A stretch of 64,000 nt of DNA from the NCBI RefSeq assembly GCF_000151315.2, contig NW_011887293.1, positions 728,693-792,692 on the forward strand, in the 5' to 3' direction. Numbering within the stretch: position 1 is the first letter of the stretch; each line of letters starts with the position of its first letter. This DNA comes from Capsaspora owczarzaki ATCC 30864 (Eukaryota; Opisthokonta; Filasterea). Under the pieces are notes generated by a model. The model did no database searches, was not told the DNA's origin, and saw only the letters and a list, made by a program, of their open reading frames with translations. The position numbers and the translations under genes were made by a program. This document shows, piece after piece, positions 1 through 12,100 of this stretch.

Positions 1-465
1 CAGGGACGGGTCCGCCACGGCCATGTCCAAGTCGAGCAAGCCACGCTGATACAGCGTCATGGCGGCAGTGGTGCTTGCAAGGACCTTTGTGAGCGACGCC
101 AGATCAAACTTGGTCGTCGGGTGCATGGGCGGCGAGCCCGTTGATCCCGACGGCGCGAACGGCGGCAGGACATTGTCGTACGTCTGGTTGCCCAGTGCAC
201 GCAGGTACACAATGCCATTCGCTGCGACGACGGCCGCGACGGCGCCTGGGAAGACGCGTGACGCGAGCGCCGAGTCCAGCACGGCGTCCACGGGCGACCA
301 GTCCACCGCGGCCCCAACAGCGAACGGGTATCGGTCCTTGACACGCACAGAAGGATGGGGAAGCGCGGCTGCGGCAGAGTCAGCGCGGCAGCTCAGCACG
401 AGCGCCCCAAGCAGCAACAGGCAGCCACAAAAGAGCGGCAAAATCCGCTGCGGAGCGTTTTGCAT
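1..465 (-). CDS. Serine beta-lactamase-like hydrolase, 3' part outside window
   Basis: An open frame runs from ATG at 465 to the window edge (155 residues seen, no stop). It starts with a secretory signal peptide of about 30 residues (hydrophobic core LPLFCGCLLLLGALVL) and continues into the start of a class C beta-lactamase/LACTB-type fold: VFPGAVAAVV, then the catalytic SxxK box in FDLASLTK (Ser124, Lys127). In this family the Ser attacks an amide or ester carbonyl and the Lys acts as general base. The remaining motifs (YxN, HxG/KTG) would lie beyond the window, so activity cannot be judged. The signal peptide suggests a secreted or endomembrane enzyme. The substrate is unknown; many eukaryotic members are uncharacterised peptidases or esterases. 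Confidence 0.75.
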   Translation of the reverse strand, partial: MQNAPQRILPLFCGCLLLLGALVLSCRADSAAAALPHPSVRVKDRYPFAVGAAVDWSPVDAVLDSALASRVFPGAVAAVVAANGIVYLRALGNQTYDNVLPPFAPSGSTGSPPMHPTTKFDLASLTKVLASTTAAMTLYQRGLLDLDMAVADPSL

Positions 466-840
466 TCAACAAAGAGGAAGAGTGGAGCATTTTTTTGTTC
501 GCAGAACTGTACATGCAAGCGGAGGGTCGTTGCAGCTGCGATGGATGCCAAATGGTGGCAAGTAGCATGTACTGAAGTGAATCGGAGGTGATTTATCGTG
601 ACTTGTTGTTTGTGCGATCGGGCGGAGCTTTACAAATGGTGCAAGGCCCAAATGCGACCACGACACTATTCAATAGCGGGGGTTTGTCTCGAGTCAGTCA
701 AAGAACAAGTTTTGAGAATCCGTGTTGGTGGATGAAGTTTGTATTAGTGTTGCATGAGAACAAGACAGCATTGAAAACTGAAGGAGACTTAAGATTGCAA
801 AAAGAAAACGAGAAACATACATCGTCACAGACAAATGCGC
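466..840. other. Intergenic spacer
   Basis: Spacer between two minus-strand genes. It must hold the 5' leader of the beta-lactamase-like gene and the 3' end of the TMEM164 gene. I see no conserved ORF or RNA gene. Confidence 0.5.
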
Positions 841-2467
841 TTATTCTTGATGCTGGTGCTGATGCTGAACAGCGGGGCTGGTGTACACCTCAAAGTGGCC
901 GTTGGCATTCACGTCGACGGGCTTGCTACGGAGAAGCTTGGCAGCAGTGCCAATGACAACAAAGCGGACGATAATCGTCAGGACCAGGCAGAAGGCGTAC
1001 ATGACGGGTCGATAGAAGCTGCCAAAGCTCTCCAAAATGCCTATGAAACAGAATTGAGTTGGGAGGAGGGGGGGGGAGCGCGGTTGACAAACACTCATGT
1101 CAAGCTCAAAAGCAGTCGACTAACCAGTGGGCGGCGACATCAGGTAGTTGAGGTTGTTGCCAGTATACAGGGCCAACGAAGCGAGGACGAACGAGTGGTA
1201 GAGCGCATGCACAAAGAAGGCAAAGATGGTCACCGAAAAGCCGCGGCCGTACATGGAGACGAGCGGGAAACGACCCGTGTAAACCCACACCAGGGGGACA
1301 ATGACGAGCGCCAAATGCTGCATGATGAAGAAGTGGATTTCGAGATACATTCCGTAATCACGAAAGTCCGGGAAGACCAACGCCAGGAGTCTGATCAGAG
1401 AAATAGGGAAACAGAGAAACAGTTGTGCAGTGAGATGAGTGAGATTGGCGTCATCATGCCTCTCGGCGCAGACAGACTTACGCGCCCCACAGACAGTGGA
1501 TGTGAATGTGAAACAGGACGTGCCGCTTGAGGCTCTTTTCCGGCCAGAAGCAGAGCAGGAGGAGCAGGACGCTGAAAATGTGGCATGGCTGGAGCAAGAA
1601 GAGCAGGTGGCCGCGCACCGTCTTGTAGTAGATGGCCGATCCGTAGAAGACGAGCATGGCAACCGTGCAGAGCGCATCCAGAAGCCTTGGGAACCAGCCG
1701 CGGGACGACAGCGGGACGGTGGTCTCCGACACCAGCGTGCTGTTGTGCCAGCAGCCAATGTGTGTGTTTTCAGTGAGCTTTTCTGTACAGCAACCATCCA
1801 CATCCACATCAACACACACACACACTTGACACCGCTTTGTGGATGATAGCGAAAAAGTGGTGGTGTGTTGGTGGATGTGGGTGGATGACACACTGAACTG
1901 GACAAGGGGGAGAAACGCCGACAACAGCAAAACAACGTTTACTGACCTCCAGTTGGGCAGGCGCTTGGCTGCGAGCCACACTGCAAGTGCAAACAGGATG
2001 TTGTAGATGACAAACTCGATGGCGTGCTGCTTGGGCGACAGGTGCCTTTTTGGGGTGTGTGTTGGGGTTTCATTGTGGCAAGTAACGGTTAGCAAGGGGT
2101 GAGTGCGCGCGGATGCGAATTTCGACAATCCCCCTTCGCTCAGTTTCAGTCTCTCTCTCTCACTTCGCCTCTCTTCCGCATAAACATTCACATTCACACA
2201 AAATAAGATGGCATCTCTGATTATTCAGCATCGGCAGTCAACGCTAAACTCGAGCAGCCGCTTCGAATAGAACCAAAATGCATCTGCGTTGTTGTATGTT
2301 TCAGCGTCGGTTTTTTTTTTTTTTTTTTTTTGTTACCAGCTGCCTTGCACGGACGTAACGCGGTCGGCGATCGAGGGAAGGTTGGGATGCAGTGAATGCA
2401 GGTGCTTTGCAATGGGCTCAAAGAAGAACTCATCGAGCGCAGTCAGCGTATCCAGAGCGACCTGCAT
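841..2467 (-). CDS. TMEM164: TMEM164-family multi-pass membrane protein
   Basis: Five exons join in phase: 2337-2467, 1947-2045, 1482-1739, 1125-1390, 841-1040 (317 residues; the human protein is about 300). The order of features follows human TMEM164: an SxxQ segment before the first helix (WHLSPKQHAIEF), then FLLQPCHIFS matching the human LLNPCHVV segment, then YLEIHFFIMQHLAL matching LEIYYIQHV, then LNYLMSPP matching LNNMLCP. About seven hydrophobic helices are visible. Human TMEM164 has been described as an acyltransferase acting in C20:4 ether phospholipid synthesis; the His in HFFIMQH and the Cys in QPCH are candidate functional residues. The start chosen is the ATG at 2467, directly after a T-rich acceptor-like tract ending CAAAG, so a 5'UTR intron may end exactly there. 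An in-frame upstream ATG (2572) would add a low-complexity FFFLFF stretch and is less likely. Confidence 0.85.
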
Positions 2468-2676
2468 CTTTGAAAGCGAAAAAAACAAAAAAAAAAAAAG
2501 CGGACTGTGTCCTCTCCAACAAAACTCAGACTGCTTGCGGCCAAATCCGGAAATGGACGAGGTGTCAAACAAAAATCGTCATTTATCAAAGGCAAAACAA
2601 AAAAAACAAAAAAAAGGGCAAAGTACAGTACCAACAACAACAGCAGCAGCAACAGTCGCAAACCCAAAATGATTTG

Positions 2677-4452
2677 TTAACAATGGCCTTGCTGAGCGGC
2701 ATCGACATTGTCGTCTTCGTCCACATCGTCATCTCCAGCACGGCGAACAAGCCCGCACTGATTGCAGTAGCCAAGAATGCCATCATCTTCGGCAGACGGG
2801 TCGCCGGGCATGACAAAGCCGCAGTTGTGCCGTCTGCAAAGCATGCGTCGGTGTTCCGGAAAGCCCTCGAGCACCCGACGCTCGTCGGGACCCGTGCATC
2901 GTGGACACTCGCACAGGAATCCGTAAAACTGACGAAGATGCTCTCGGCGCTCCGCCTTGGGGTTTCGAATGTTCGAGTAGCACCAGGTGATTTCCGTTCC
3001 TTCAGCCACATCAATCACAGCGCGCGCTTCAAAGTGCGGCAAGCCGTCCACTAGAGGTCGGTGGAATGCATGGTGCTCGCGCATCAGAACGGGCGCGCAC
3101 GAGTGATTCATCAGATGCCAGCATGCCGTGTATGCGCCGTACATTGTGTCCATCCGACCCGGCCCGAGCATGGAGAATGCGTTGCACTGATGGCGGTGAA
3201 AAATGTTGAGAAACTCGGGTCCGGGGATGCGCACTGCGGCTGGCACTAGCTCGTTGGCAAATTTCACGACAAACTGCAACAACAACAACAACAACAACAA
3301 AAAAAAAACCAAAAAAAAACAAACACCATTTTTTGAGTACCCAAACCAAGACCAAAAACAAGAATCAATCCAATTCAAGACGAGACAACAATTACGTACC
3401 TTCAACGTGTGATCGTTGTCATCCGCAAGAGTGGGACTGTACGCGAGATTCTTGGCAATGTTTTCGTACGAGTTTCGAAGCTGAGGCTCGCCGGGAAGTG
3501 GGAGCAGCTGCAATCGTTTGGCACGGATGGAAAGAATGCGAATGGCCTGGCGGAGAAGATCACTGATGACGTCGTTCGGGTGGATTGCATCGGTGCCCAG
3601 GAACGCCAACGCATTGCATTCGATCTCAGAGTGTAAATCCCTAGCTTTGCTTTCGTCGCGGCAGGCCGTCGAGCAAAAGTACACTTGCACGCACTTTTCG
3701 CAGCGCACGGTGAGCGCACATGGGTCGCTGTCATTCCCTTCGAGTGGAGGCTGCGACTCTGGTGAAATGGGCAGACGGGCTGCTCGAAACCGGTCTTTCG
3801 GCTGTGCCAACACATGCCGGAAACACGTCGAACAAACTCGGTCCTTGACATTCTCGCACACCGTACCAAGGAAGATGCACTCGCGCACAACCACTTCGCC
3901 TCGCCGTATTGGCCTTGTTGCGACCAAGCCGTACCCAGATTGTGGATTATACCTGTGCGAACCCGATTTCAGTACAAATTGGGTTTGGCATTTTCAGAAA
4001 TGGTCAGCACCTGAGAATGCCGCACAAAATCCAAAGCAAGAATGATACTCGATTCCTCATACAAGCCTAACGAATTCATTGCACTACACCTGCGCACTTG
4101 TTGTACTGCTCTTCGACGGTACATGTGTGTGTGCGGTTTCGTTCAGCAACAACCGAACTCACCTCGTGCGCACAGGCATGCTATGCCGCGCAAAGTACTC
4201 GTCCATCGACCTCGCCCATGCTTCAGTGCGCGTGGTCTCTGGCGCCGGGTATGACGACTTTTGCGTGGCTTTGGCTCGCTGCGCAGTGGTGGATGTGCCA
4301 GCAGCGGCGTTGGCTTTGGCTGCTGCCTTGTGTCTCCGCTCGGATCGCGCCTGCCAACGCCGTTCGGCTGTCTCTACGTCGGTTTTGGTTGCTGCTACGT
4401 CGACTTCTGCCAACTTGCGCAGCGGCTTGGCGAGATCGAGCTCTTCGCTCAT
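2677..4452 (-). CDS. SMYD-type SET and MYND domain protein
   Basis: Three exons: 4163-4452, 3400-3952, 2677-3273, all phases consistent (479 residues). The N-terminal about 95 residues are charged and coiled (RRWQARSERRHKAAAKA). The SET domain opens with SGYGLVATRPIRRGEVV and is split by a MYND zinc finger (CSTC ... CEKCVQVYFCSTACRDES ... HSEIEC). The catalytic SET core follows: NHSCAP, then EITWCYSN. The post-SET cysteines are CECPRC. The family methylates lysines of histones or cytosolic proteins using SAM. A second Cys/His cluster (CRRHNCG ... CNQCG) and an acidic tail (DDDVDEDDN) end the protein, and the TPR-like C-terminal domain of animal SMYD1-3 is absent, so it resembles the shorter SMYD/SET5 class. 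Which SMYD it corresponds to cannot be settled by eye. Confidence 0.85.
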
Positions 4453-4642
4453 TTTTCAATGTTGTGACAATGGCTGGAAAACGACGACTGAAGCACCAAT
4501 TTGAAATGAACCATTGTATGGACTGCATTTGCGTGAGTGTGAGTGTGATCATGTACAGCAAGTCATCGTCGCACTGTATGCTTTCACTCTTAGATTTCTG
4601 TTTTCTTTCTTTTTTTCGTTCTTTCTTCCATTTCCTACGTCC

Positions 4643-6121
4643 ATGTCCAATCCGTTCGGGGGCGACAGCGATCCCGAGTCGGACGATGGCGGCTTTGGTG
4701 CGCCCTCTGCCACCCCAGCAGCAGCTGCGGCAACCAGCACCAACAACAGCACCAACAACAACAACAACAGCAGCAGCAGCAGCAGTGGCGGTGGCGCAAG
4801 TAGCGGGCTGTTCTCTAAAAGCAGCAGCAAGTCGGACAAGTCGGACAAGAAGGACAAGTCTGACAAGAAGGACAAGAAGGACAAGAAGGATGGCAAGAAG
4901 GACTCCAAAGACAAGGACAAGGACAAAAAGTCCAAAGACAAGGACAAGGACAAGGAGACCAAGGACAAGGACAAGGACAGGAAGGCCTCAAGTACGGGCT
5001 CGTCAAGCAGTGCTACTACGACCAGTGCTACCACTCCGAGTTCTGGTGCTGGTGCTGGTGGTCATGGCGCGCGCGGCTCGGCGGCGGACAAGGCAAACCC
5101 GTTCGGTGGCAGCGACGGCGATGACGACGACCAAGGAGACGATTCAAACCCGTTTGGAGCCAGTTCTTCGTCTTCTGCTTCAGCGACGACGACGGCCACG
5201 ACCAGCTCGAGCGCGTCGTCCTCGAGCGCAAAGCCTGCCGGTGGTGCGGCGTACTCGGCGCTGGGGGTGCCGTCGGGACTGATGCCGCGATCGTCGGGTG
5301 CAGGAACGACTGGAGGAGGATTGTCGGGCTCCTCGTCCACACTGAGCAGCCGTCGCGGATCCATTCAGTCCACGGCAGACGGCGCGTACACGTCGGCAGC
5401 TGGATCCTCGTCGTTGTCCTCCTCCTCCTCCGAGATGGAGCGGGAACGCCAGCGGCAGGCCGAGCAGGAAAAGCGCAAGGAAGCCGAGCGCGAGCGGCTC
5501 AAGCAGCGCGAACTCGAGCGCAAGAAGCGGAAAGAAGAAGCGGCACTGCTGGTTTCAAGTGGTTCTCGCAGTTCCACGAGTGGCGGCAGTGGGTCGGCGA
5601 GCGGAACGACTGGGTCTGGTGGGCACGCGCCGAATGCTGGACAAAAGTACAAGGTCCTGGCAGACTACAAGGACCCCAAAGACCGCTCCTTCAACCTGTA
5701 CGAGGGTGAAATGGTGACGGTTGTCACGCCAACACTCGCGATGGGTGACGAGGATCACACGATGGTCAACACGTCCTCAAACCTCAAGGTTGTGATTCCG
5801 ACGCGTTTCATCGTCAAGGATTACCCTGGTGCGGCCTCCGGGGCCTCCGCCTCTACAACATCAGTTGCTTCTTCCACGGCCAAGCCAGTGGCATCTGCGT
5901 CGACTTTTGGTAAAGAATGGCTCGCTGTATTGCTCTGACGTTTTTTGTTTTTGTTTTGTGCGTGCGTGTGCGTGTGCATCCTGACCGTTCCATTCCGTTT
6001 TCCCTCAACGACTCCAGCTGCCAGCAGTAGTCGCGCTTCCACGGCCTCTGTATCACGCACAGCCAGTCCGTTTGACAACAGCGACGACGATGACGATGAC
6101 GATACCGATGAGCCACCACCA

Positions 6122-6153
<32 letters not shown>

Positions 6154-8787
6154 TCCTACGCCCGCTCCAGCGGCAACAACGAAAACCATGTCCTCCGTAT
6201 CAAAGCTCGCACGTGAGAGTGACTTTAACGAGGATGAAATCCCCATTGGTCCGGACGGTCGCTTGCTCATGAAGTGTTTGGACTGTGGCAAGCGAGTGCC
6301 TGTCGATGATTTGGAGGAGCACTCGGAAGTCTGCTCGAAATCCAACCGCACCGTCAAAGTCTCGGCAAAGGCCGTGCAGTCCACCAAGGCAACGACAAGC
6401 TCTCCTGCAAGCATTGCCGCCTCAAAGCTTTCGTCGGTCGTGTCTGTTCTGCCCTTCAGCAAGCTTGGCAAACTTGGCACAAAGAAGAATGCCAATGCCA
6501 GCGCCGGTGCATCCAACACGGCATCACCTGCCGCCACAGTCGTGGTGAGCTCTGCGCATTCTCCTCCAATGCCGCTTCCATCGTCGACCCCTGCTTCGGC
6601 ATCGACCTCTTCGTCCTCCGCGGCAGCAGCAGCAGCAGCAGCACAGGAGGCCAACCCATTCGGTAATGACTCGGATGGCAGCGATGATGAGTCGGAAGAC
6701 GATGCTTGGAAACCGCGCGTTCGAGCAACCACCGCCTCCATCGATCCGAACGCGACCGTGATCAAGGCTGAGCCGGGCGTCGGGGCGGTTGTCAAGACTG
6801 GTGGGGCGGCACCCGTTGCAGCAGCTACTACTGCCAGCGCGCCAAAGGCCAATCCCTTTGGTGGCGACGACGACGATGATGATGACGACGACTCTGACGA
6901 CGACTCTAGCAATCCATTTGGCGGCAGCGATGGCGGCAGCTCAAAGGCAAAATCGGCAAACGCAAATCCATTCGGAGGTGGTGATGACGACGATAACAAC
7001 CCATTTGGCGGAGGCGACTCTGGCGCTGCTGCATCCACTGCTGGCTACTTTAACAACGTTTTCAGCAGCACCTTCAAGAGCGATGCACCTGCTGCCGGTG
7101 CGACTGCAGCGAAGCCTGTGAGCAAATGGGGAGACTTTGGGACGACAGCCGCGTCGTCGAGCGAGTCGGACGAAAGCGAGTCCAGTGACGATGACAAGAA
7201 GAAAAAGAAGAAGCAAAAATCGAAAAAGTCCAAAAAGTCGAAAAAGTCCAAGCGCTCGCGGTCGTCGTCCTCATCGTCGGACGACTATCCCGTGTTTGAG
7301 GAAGAAGAGCCCGACGACTTTGATCCTTCGCATCTGGAGGTGTCTGTCAACGATCCCGAGATTGCTGGCAAGGTCAACAAGCAACTGACTTTTGAAGTCA
7401 CCATGAAGACAGACCTGACCGAGTACCCAACAGACACCCACAAGGTGCGTCGCAAGTACGATGACTTTGACTGGCTGTACGAGTCCATCTGCCTCAATCA
7501 CCCAGAGTGCATCATTCCGCCAATGCCCGAGCAGCAAACCGCCGTCCAGCGCTTGTCCGAGTACTTTGTCGAAAAGCGCGTGCTGGGCTTGCAGCACTTT
7601 ATGCGCCGTCTCAGTGAGCACGAAACGCTCAGCCTCGACCGCCATCTCGTTGCATTCTTGTCGTCGACGCCCAAGGAGCTGAAACGCTACAAGAAGCAGG
7701 AAAAGGTTGTCAAGCGCGAACTGGGCAGCCACAAACCCTCGAGCGACAAGCACAAGCGCGATCCTCGAATCCAACGAGCGCGCGACTACCTCACCGAGGT
7801 TGACAAGTTGCTCAAAGTTTTGTCCAAGCGCGTCGAGATTAATTCGCGAGCTTTGGCTGGTGAGTTTGGTTGTTGTTCTTTTCAAAATGGTGTGGTGAGC
7901 TCTTCGATGCGGTCGTTCTCACCTTGTACTGTCGTCATCTTGTGCCTTCTTTGCAGCCGGAGATCCGGCACATGCGGGCGAGACTTTCACCAAGTGGGCC
8001 GAGATTGAAAAGGACGGCACTTACACGCAGAATTTGTGCCGTGAAATGGCTGGCACGCTTAACTCTCTCAATGTGGAGCAGGTGAGGGAGAAAGCTTTTG
8101 CTCAAGAGCTGCCCATTGACAGTCGTCGTTGGTCGTCAATGATTCGTGACTTTCTATTATTTGGGGTTTTGTTGTTTTGACAATTTCTTCTTGTTGTTCT
8201 CACTTTTTAGGAGAAGGCGGGCGAGTACAACTTCAAGATGAATCTCAAAAGCATCTCGGCATACGTTGAGGCAGGCATCGTAAGTGTCAACCATTGATTT
8301 GTTGCAGGACGATGATTTCTGGAGCAGCACTCTTTGTGGTTGACTCACCGTTCTTGAAATATCTACATTCAGGAATGGGTTGGTCGGATTGAAGCCGTCG
8401 AGGATGAACACCAGTACTGGGCCGAGCAACACGAAACCGCCAAGACTGAGAAAAATGAAAAGAAGCTCAAAGAGGTAAGGCATTTCACAAAGTTGTCGAG
8501 ACTTCCATCCTTCCTGTGCGCGCTCACTGCATTGCCATGCTTGTGTCGCCAAACTTCAGATCGAACCAAAGAAGGCGTATGCGGACGAAACATACAAGCT
8601 GTTCAACGAGGCTCTGAACGACGAGCTGCACCACTTTGACATGCAAAAGGAACGGGAACTCAAGGAGGTCTTCTCGGCCTATCTCCAGACCAAAATGGAG
8701 CAACAGCAAGTGCTCATGTCCAAATGGGAAAGCACGATGAGTGCCGTGCGCAAGAAGGTCCATTCCGATCGTCGCACGCTGTATTGA
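4643..8787 (+). CDS. Sorting nexin (PX-BAR) with NPF-rich acidic N-terminal region
   Basis: Six exons: 4643-5909, 6018-7859, 7957-8081, 8211-8279, 8373-8474, 8560-8787 (1210 residues, all junctions in phase). Order: NPF repeats with Asn/Ser runs and a (S)DKKDK lysine-aspartate tract (residues 1-120); a coiled ERQRQAEQEKRKEAERERL stretch; an SH3-like segment KYKVLADYKDP (about 334-391); a short CxxC..HxxxC zinc-finger-like motif CLDCGKRV (about 509-527); more NPFGG-acid repeats; a Lys/Ser block; a PX domain (about 877-972, with RRKYDDFDWLYE and PPMPEQQ); and a helical C-terminus (1000-1210) expected to be the BAR dimer. PX domains bind PI3P on endosomes and BAR domains bend membranes into tubules. 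The PX sequence looks closest to SNX7/SNX30-type SNX-BARs. Eight NPFG motifs would be ligands for EH-domain endocytic proteins. Confidence 0.82.
4826..4983 (+). repeat. Coding Asp-Lys repeat tract in the sorting nexin
   Basis: Repeated 9- and 6-base units (aaggacaag type) encode a tract of alternating Lys and Asp with interspersed Ser. The antisense strand is open and yields a spurious Ser/Leu-rich ORF. Confidence 0.9.
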
Positions 8788-9156
8788 AGACGCCGTTTTG
8801 GATGTGTGCGGTTTTTTTTTGTTGCTTTTTCTTTTCCTGCTCTTGGTTGTTTGATTTGCATTATAATCTATCCGATCTGTTTCCGTGCAAACGCTAAATG
8901 GCAAAACCCAAAGCAATAACCGACACAGCTGTTTTATTGCGACAACGACAAGCATGCACGCATCACAAGTCAAAGTCTTGCAACAGAAACGTATGAGGAC
9001 ACATGCCGACCTGAAAGACAACCACAAAAACATACGTGCACATACACACACGCACACACACAAAACTCCCCAAAGAGCAATGACGAGAAGGTCGAAATAC
9101 GACAAAACACAAACGCCGAACCTCCCTCTGTCTCTGTCAAGAGATAGCCCACTCGT
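8788..9156. other. Convergent 3' intergenic spacer
   Basis: Lies between the 3' ends of the sorting nexin (+) and the SOD-repeat gene (-), so it holds both 3'UTRs. It contains a CA-rich stretch near 9034-9065 and no ORF I can support. Confidence 0.5.
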
Positions 9157-12100
9157 TTATCGCTGGGCTGGGGTGGGCTTGGGCGGAAGAGAAAGCCCGG
9201 ACGGTCGTGGGGTCGGAGCCGGCTTGTTGGGACCAGAAGGGCGCGACGCAATCAAATTCTCGGAACTCGAGTAGTCATTGCTAGAAGTCATTGAAGGCTT
9301 GGCAGGGGGCGTGGGCTTGGCTGCGGGCGAGGGCCTCGGCGCGGCCTTGGGCGCGGCAGAGCCCTTGCCGGGATAGTCGGCGTTGGCGTCGAGCTCGCAG
9401 TAGTTGCCAGGAATCTTGCCAACAGCCTTGGTGCGCGTGTTCTTGCAGGTGAACCAACCATCCGCCGCTTTGGCCGTGACGAGAACAATGTCGTTTTCAG
9501 CCAGCTCGAGCTCGTCGGGGTACTGCGGCGCGTAGGGGTAGATGGCACGGTAGACTTCAAACGCCGCAGAAACACCAGTGGCGGAGGGCCGAGGGGTGGG
9601 TGCAGGCTTGACGCTGCGCGGAGGTGATGCAGTGATGGGGCGAGGAGTAACCTGGGCAGCAGCAGCAGGGGCAGCGGCAGCAGCAAGGCTGGGCGGCGCG
9701 CGGGAAGGCGGCGCACTCATCGGCTTCATCTGCACCGAGACCGACGACGCTGGGGACACGTACGCATCGTTGCGTTCGATATCAGCCTTGCCCGACGATG
9801 ACGGCGAGCGATGGACTCGCTTGCGCGAGGACAATCCGCGACGACGGCGCAACAAGAAGATTACGAGCAAGATGAGGAGAAGACCACCCACAAGGCCACC
9901 GACAACCCCTCCAGCGATGGCGCCAGCGTTGCTGCTGGAAGAGTCTTCTGCTGGCGCGCCCTGGCTGGGAGTGGCACTTGCAGATGGGGTGACTGGGACA
10001 AATGCCGTGTCAAACGAGGCGCAACCGAGTCGGGTCGAGCCTTGGTTCTGATCGTGGATGACAATCGCGCGGTTGGTGACATTCCACGGTCCAGTGAGCG
10101 GCAGCCACGTGTCAGTCCACATTTGCTTGTTCACCGCATTGCCGGCCGTAAAGTTGAGCTGGGCCAGCTTGCCTGCCAAATCGCCCAACTCGCAGGCGGT
10201 CACGTTGCTGCTCGAGCACGCGGCGTACGCAATGGGGTCGCTGACGGGCGCGTTGGTCGGGTTGTAGTGTCCACCAGTCGAGAGACAGCGCGTGGTATTG
10301 CTGGAATAGCCGTCACCCTGGACCGGGTTGACATGAACGTGCCACTTGTGGCCCGTGGAGGCGGCCGAGTCGGTGCGGGCCAGCTTCACTTGCACGTAGG
10401 TTTCGGAGGTCGGATCGCTTGCAATCTGTGTCAACGTGACGGCACCCGTGAAGAGGCTGGACTGGCTGGTAAAGTTGGCCACAATCCTCACAACCGGCGC
10501 ATCGTTCGGGTAGCCGAGCGAGGCGCACACCCATCGCTCGGATGTGGTGCGATGAATGACAATGGATCGACCGGCCACAGAGTAACGGCCAAAGAGCGGG
10601 AGCATGTAGTCCCAGCCTTGGAGCGAGTAGCCCGCAATGCGTCCGAGCTTGCCAGAAAGGTCACCCACCTCGCAGGCTTGGAAGCGACGTGCGCTGGTCG
10701 TGGTGCATTGGGTGTAGTCAATGGGCAGAGGGATGTAATGGCCACCTGTCGAGGCAGCACCGCAGCGATCCGCTTCCGCCGAGTCAATGGGGAAGGCGTG
10801 CACGTGGAAGGGCAGCGGCAAGGGGATCTGCGCCACGCCAGACAGAGCAACACTAATCCAGGTGGGGTCGTTGATCGTCTGCTGGGTCAAGGTGATGGTG
10901 CCAGTCACGCCGTTGGTGTTGGCGCCGTCAAACACGGCGGTGACGATGCGTGGCGTCACGTAGGACAGAGTTGCGCAAGCAATGCGGATGGTCGGGGTGG
11001 TGGCGTCATGAATGACAATCGAGCGATCCGTCACGCTGGTCGGGCCCGACAGCGGGAGGAAGGTGTCCACCAGCATCGACTTGCCGCCTGCCGTGGACAA
11101 GCCGAGGTAGCCTTGACGGTTGGCAAGGTCGCCGAGCTCGCACAAGTACGGCTCCTGAGGCGAGCACAGACCGAGCGCCGCAGTGTAGGGATTGTAGTGC
11201 CCAGTCGTGCTGGCACAATCGGGGGCCACAGGGAGGATGTGGACGTGCCACGGGTTTTGGGAGAGCGCCCCGCCGTCGGTGCGCACCAAGTTTGTCAGAA
11301 TGGTCGTTTCACCATCGGGATCCTCCACGCTCTGGCGCAGGGTAATGCTGCCGCTGACGGGAGAGCCGGTAAAGTCTGCGCGAACAACCTTCACCTGCTT
11401 CGGGTAACCGATGGAGGCGCACACCCAGCGAGCGCTCGAGGCGAGGTGCACCACGACTGAGCGACCCATGATGGAGCGCGGGCCAAACAAGGTCACGGAG
11501 GGGTCCTGAATGTACATTGGCGCATACGTGAGCTTGCCCCACTTGCCGCTGAGATCACCAATCTCGCACGAGGACAGCTTGGTTCCGCTGGCAGGGTTGC
11601 AATTGGTCGCATACGTGGGACTGGCTGCAGCGGCGAACGGATCGTAATGGCCGCCAGTCGAAGGGGCAGAGCAGTCGCCGGGCGAGGCAACCTCAAACTG
11701 GTGAATGTGCCAGGACAAGGTCGATTCGGCCTGGCTGTTCAGGCCGGCGAGATCAACAGTAATGTTGGTTGGGCTGGTTGGTGTGGCTTGGCTGAATGTG
11801 ATGGTGCCAACCACGCCATTCACGCCGTTGAACACTGCGGTCAGAGTGCGCGCTTGGGCGGTCGCTGCGGGGACAATGTCGGCACAAGCCAAGCGAGTCG
11901 TGGCCAAATTTGCATTGTGAATGACAATGGAGCGTCCCATGACAGAGTTGGGGCCAGAGAGGGGCAGCTGGACATCCGTCTCAAAGAATCGCTGGCTGCG
12001 CGGCATGCCACCCAGCGTGAGTGCCGTGTGCTTGCCAAACAGATCGCCGAGCTCGCAGCCGAAAGGAGTGCTTGGCGTGCACGTGTTGCCGTACGCGGGC

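Noticed and set aside
4098-5282. 394-residue Arg/Thr-rich plus-strand ORF overlapping the SMYD and sorting nexin starts
   Set aside because: It spans two genes in a wrong frame and its TRTRTKTRT tract is a frame shadow of the Asp-Lys repeat.
5821-7038. 405-residue minus-strand ORF opposite the sorting nexin
   Set aside because: It crosses the intron 5910-6017 and mirrors Ser/Ala/Asp repeats. No domain, and the sense strand has clear splice phases and PX/BAR homology.
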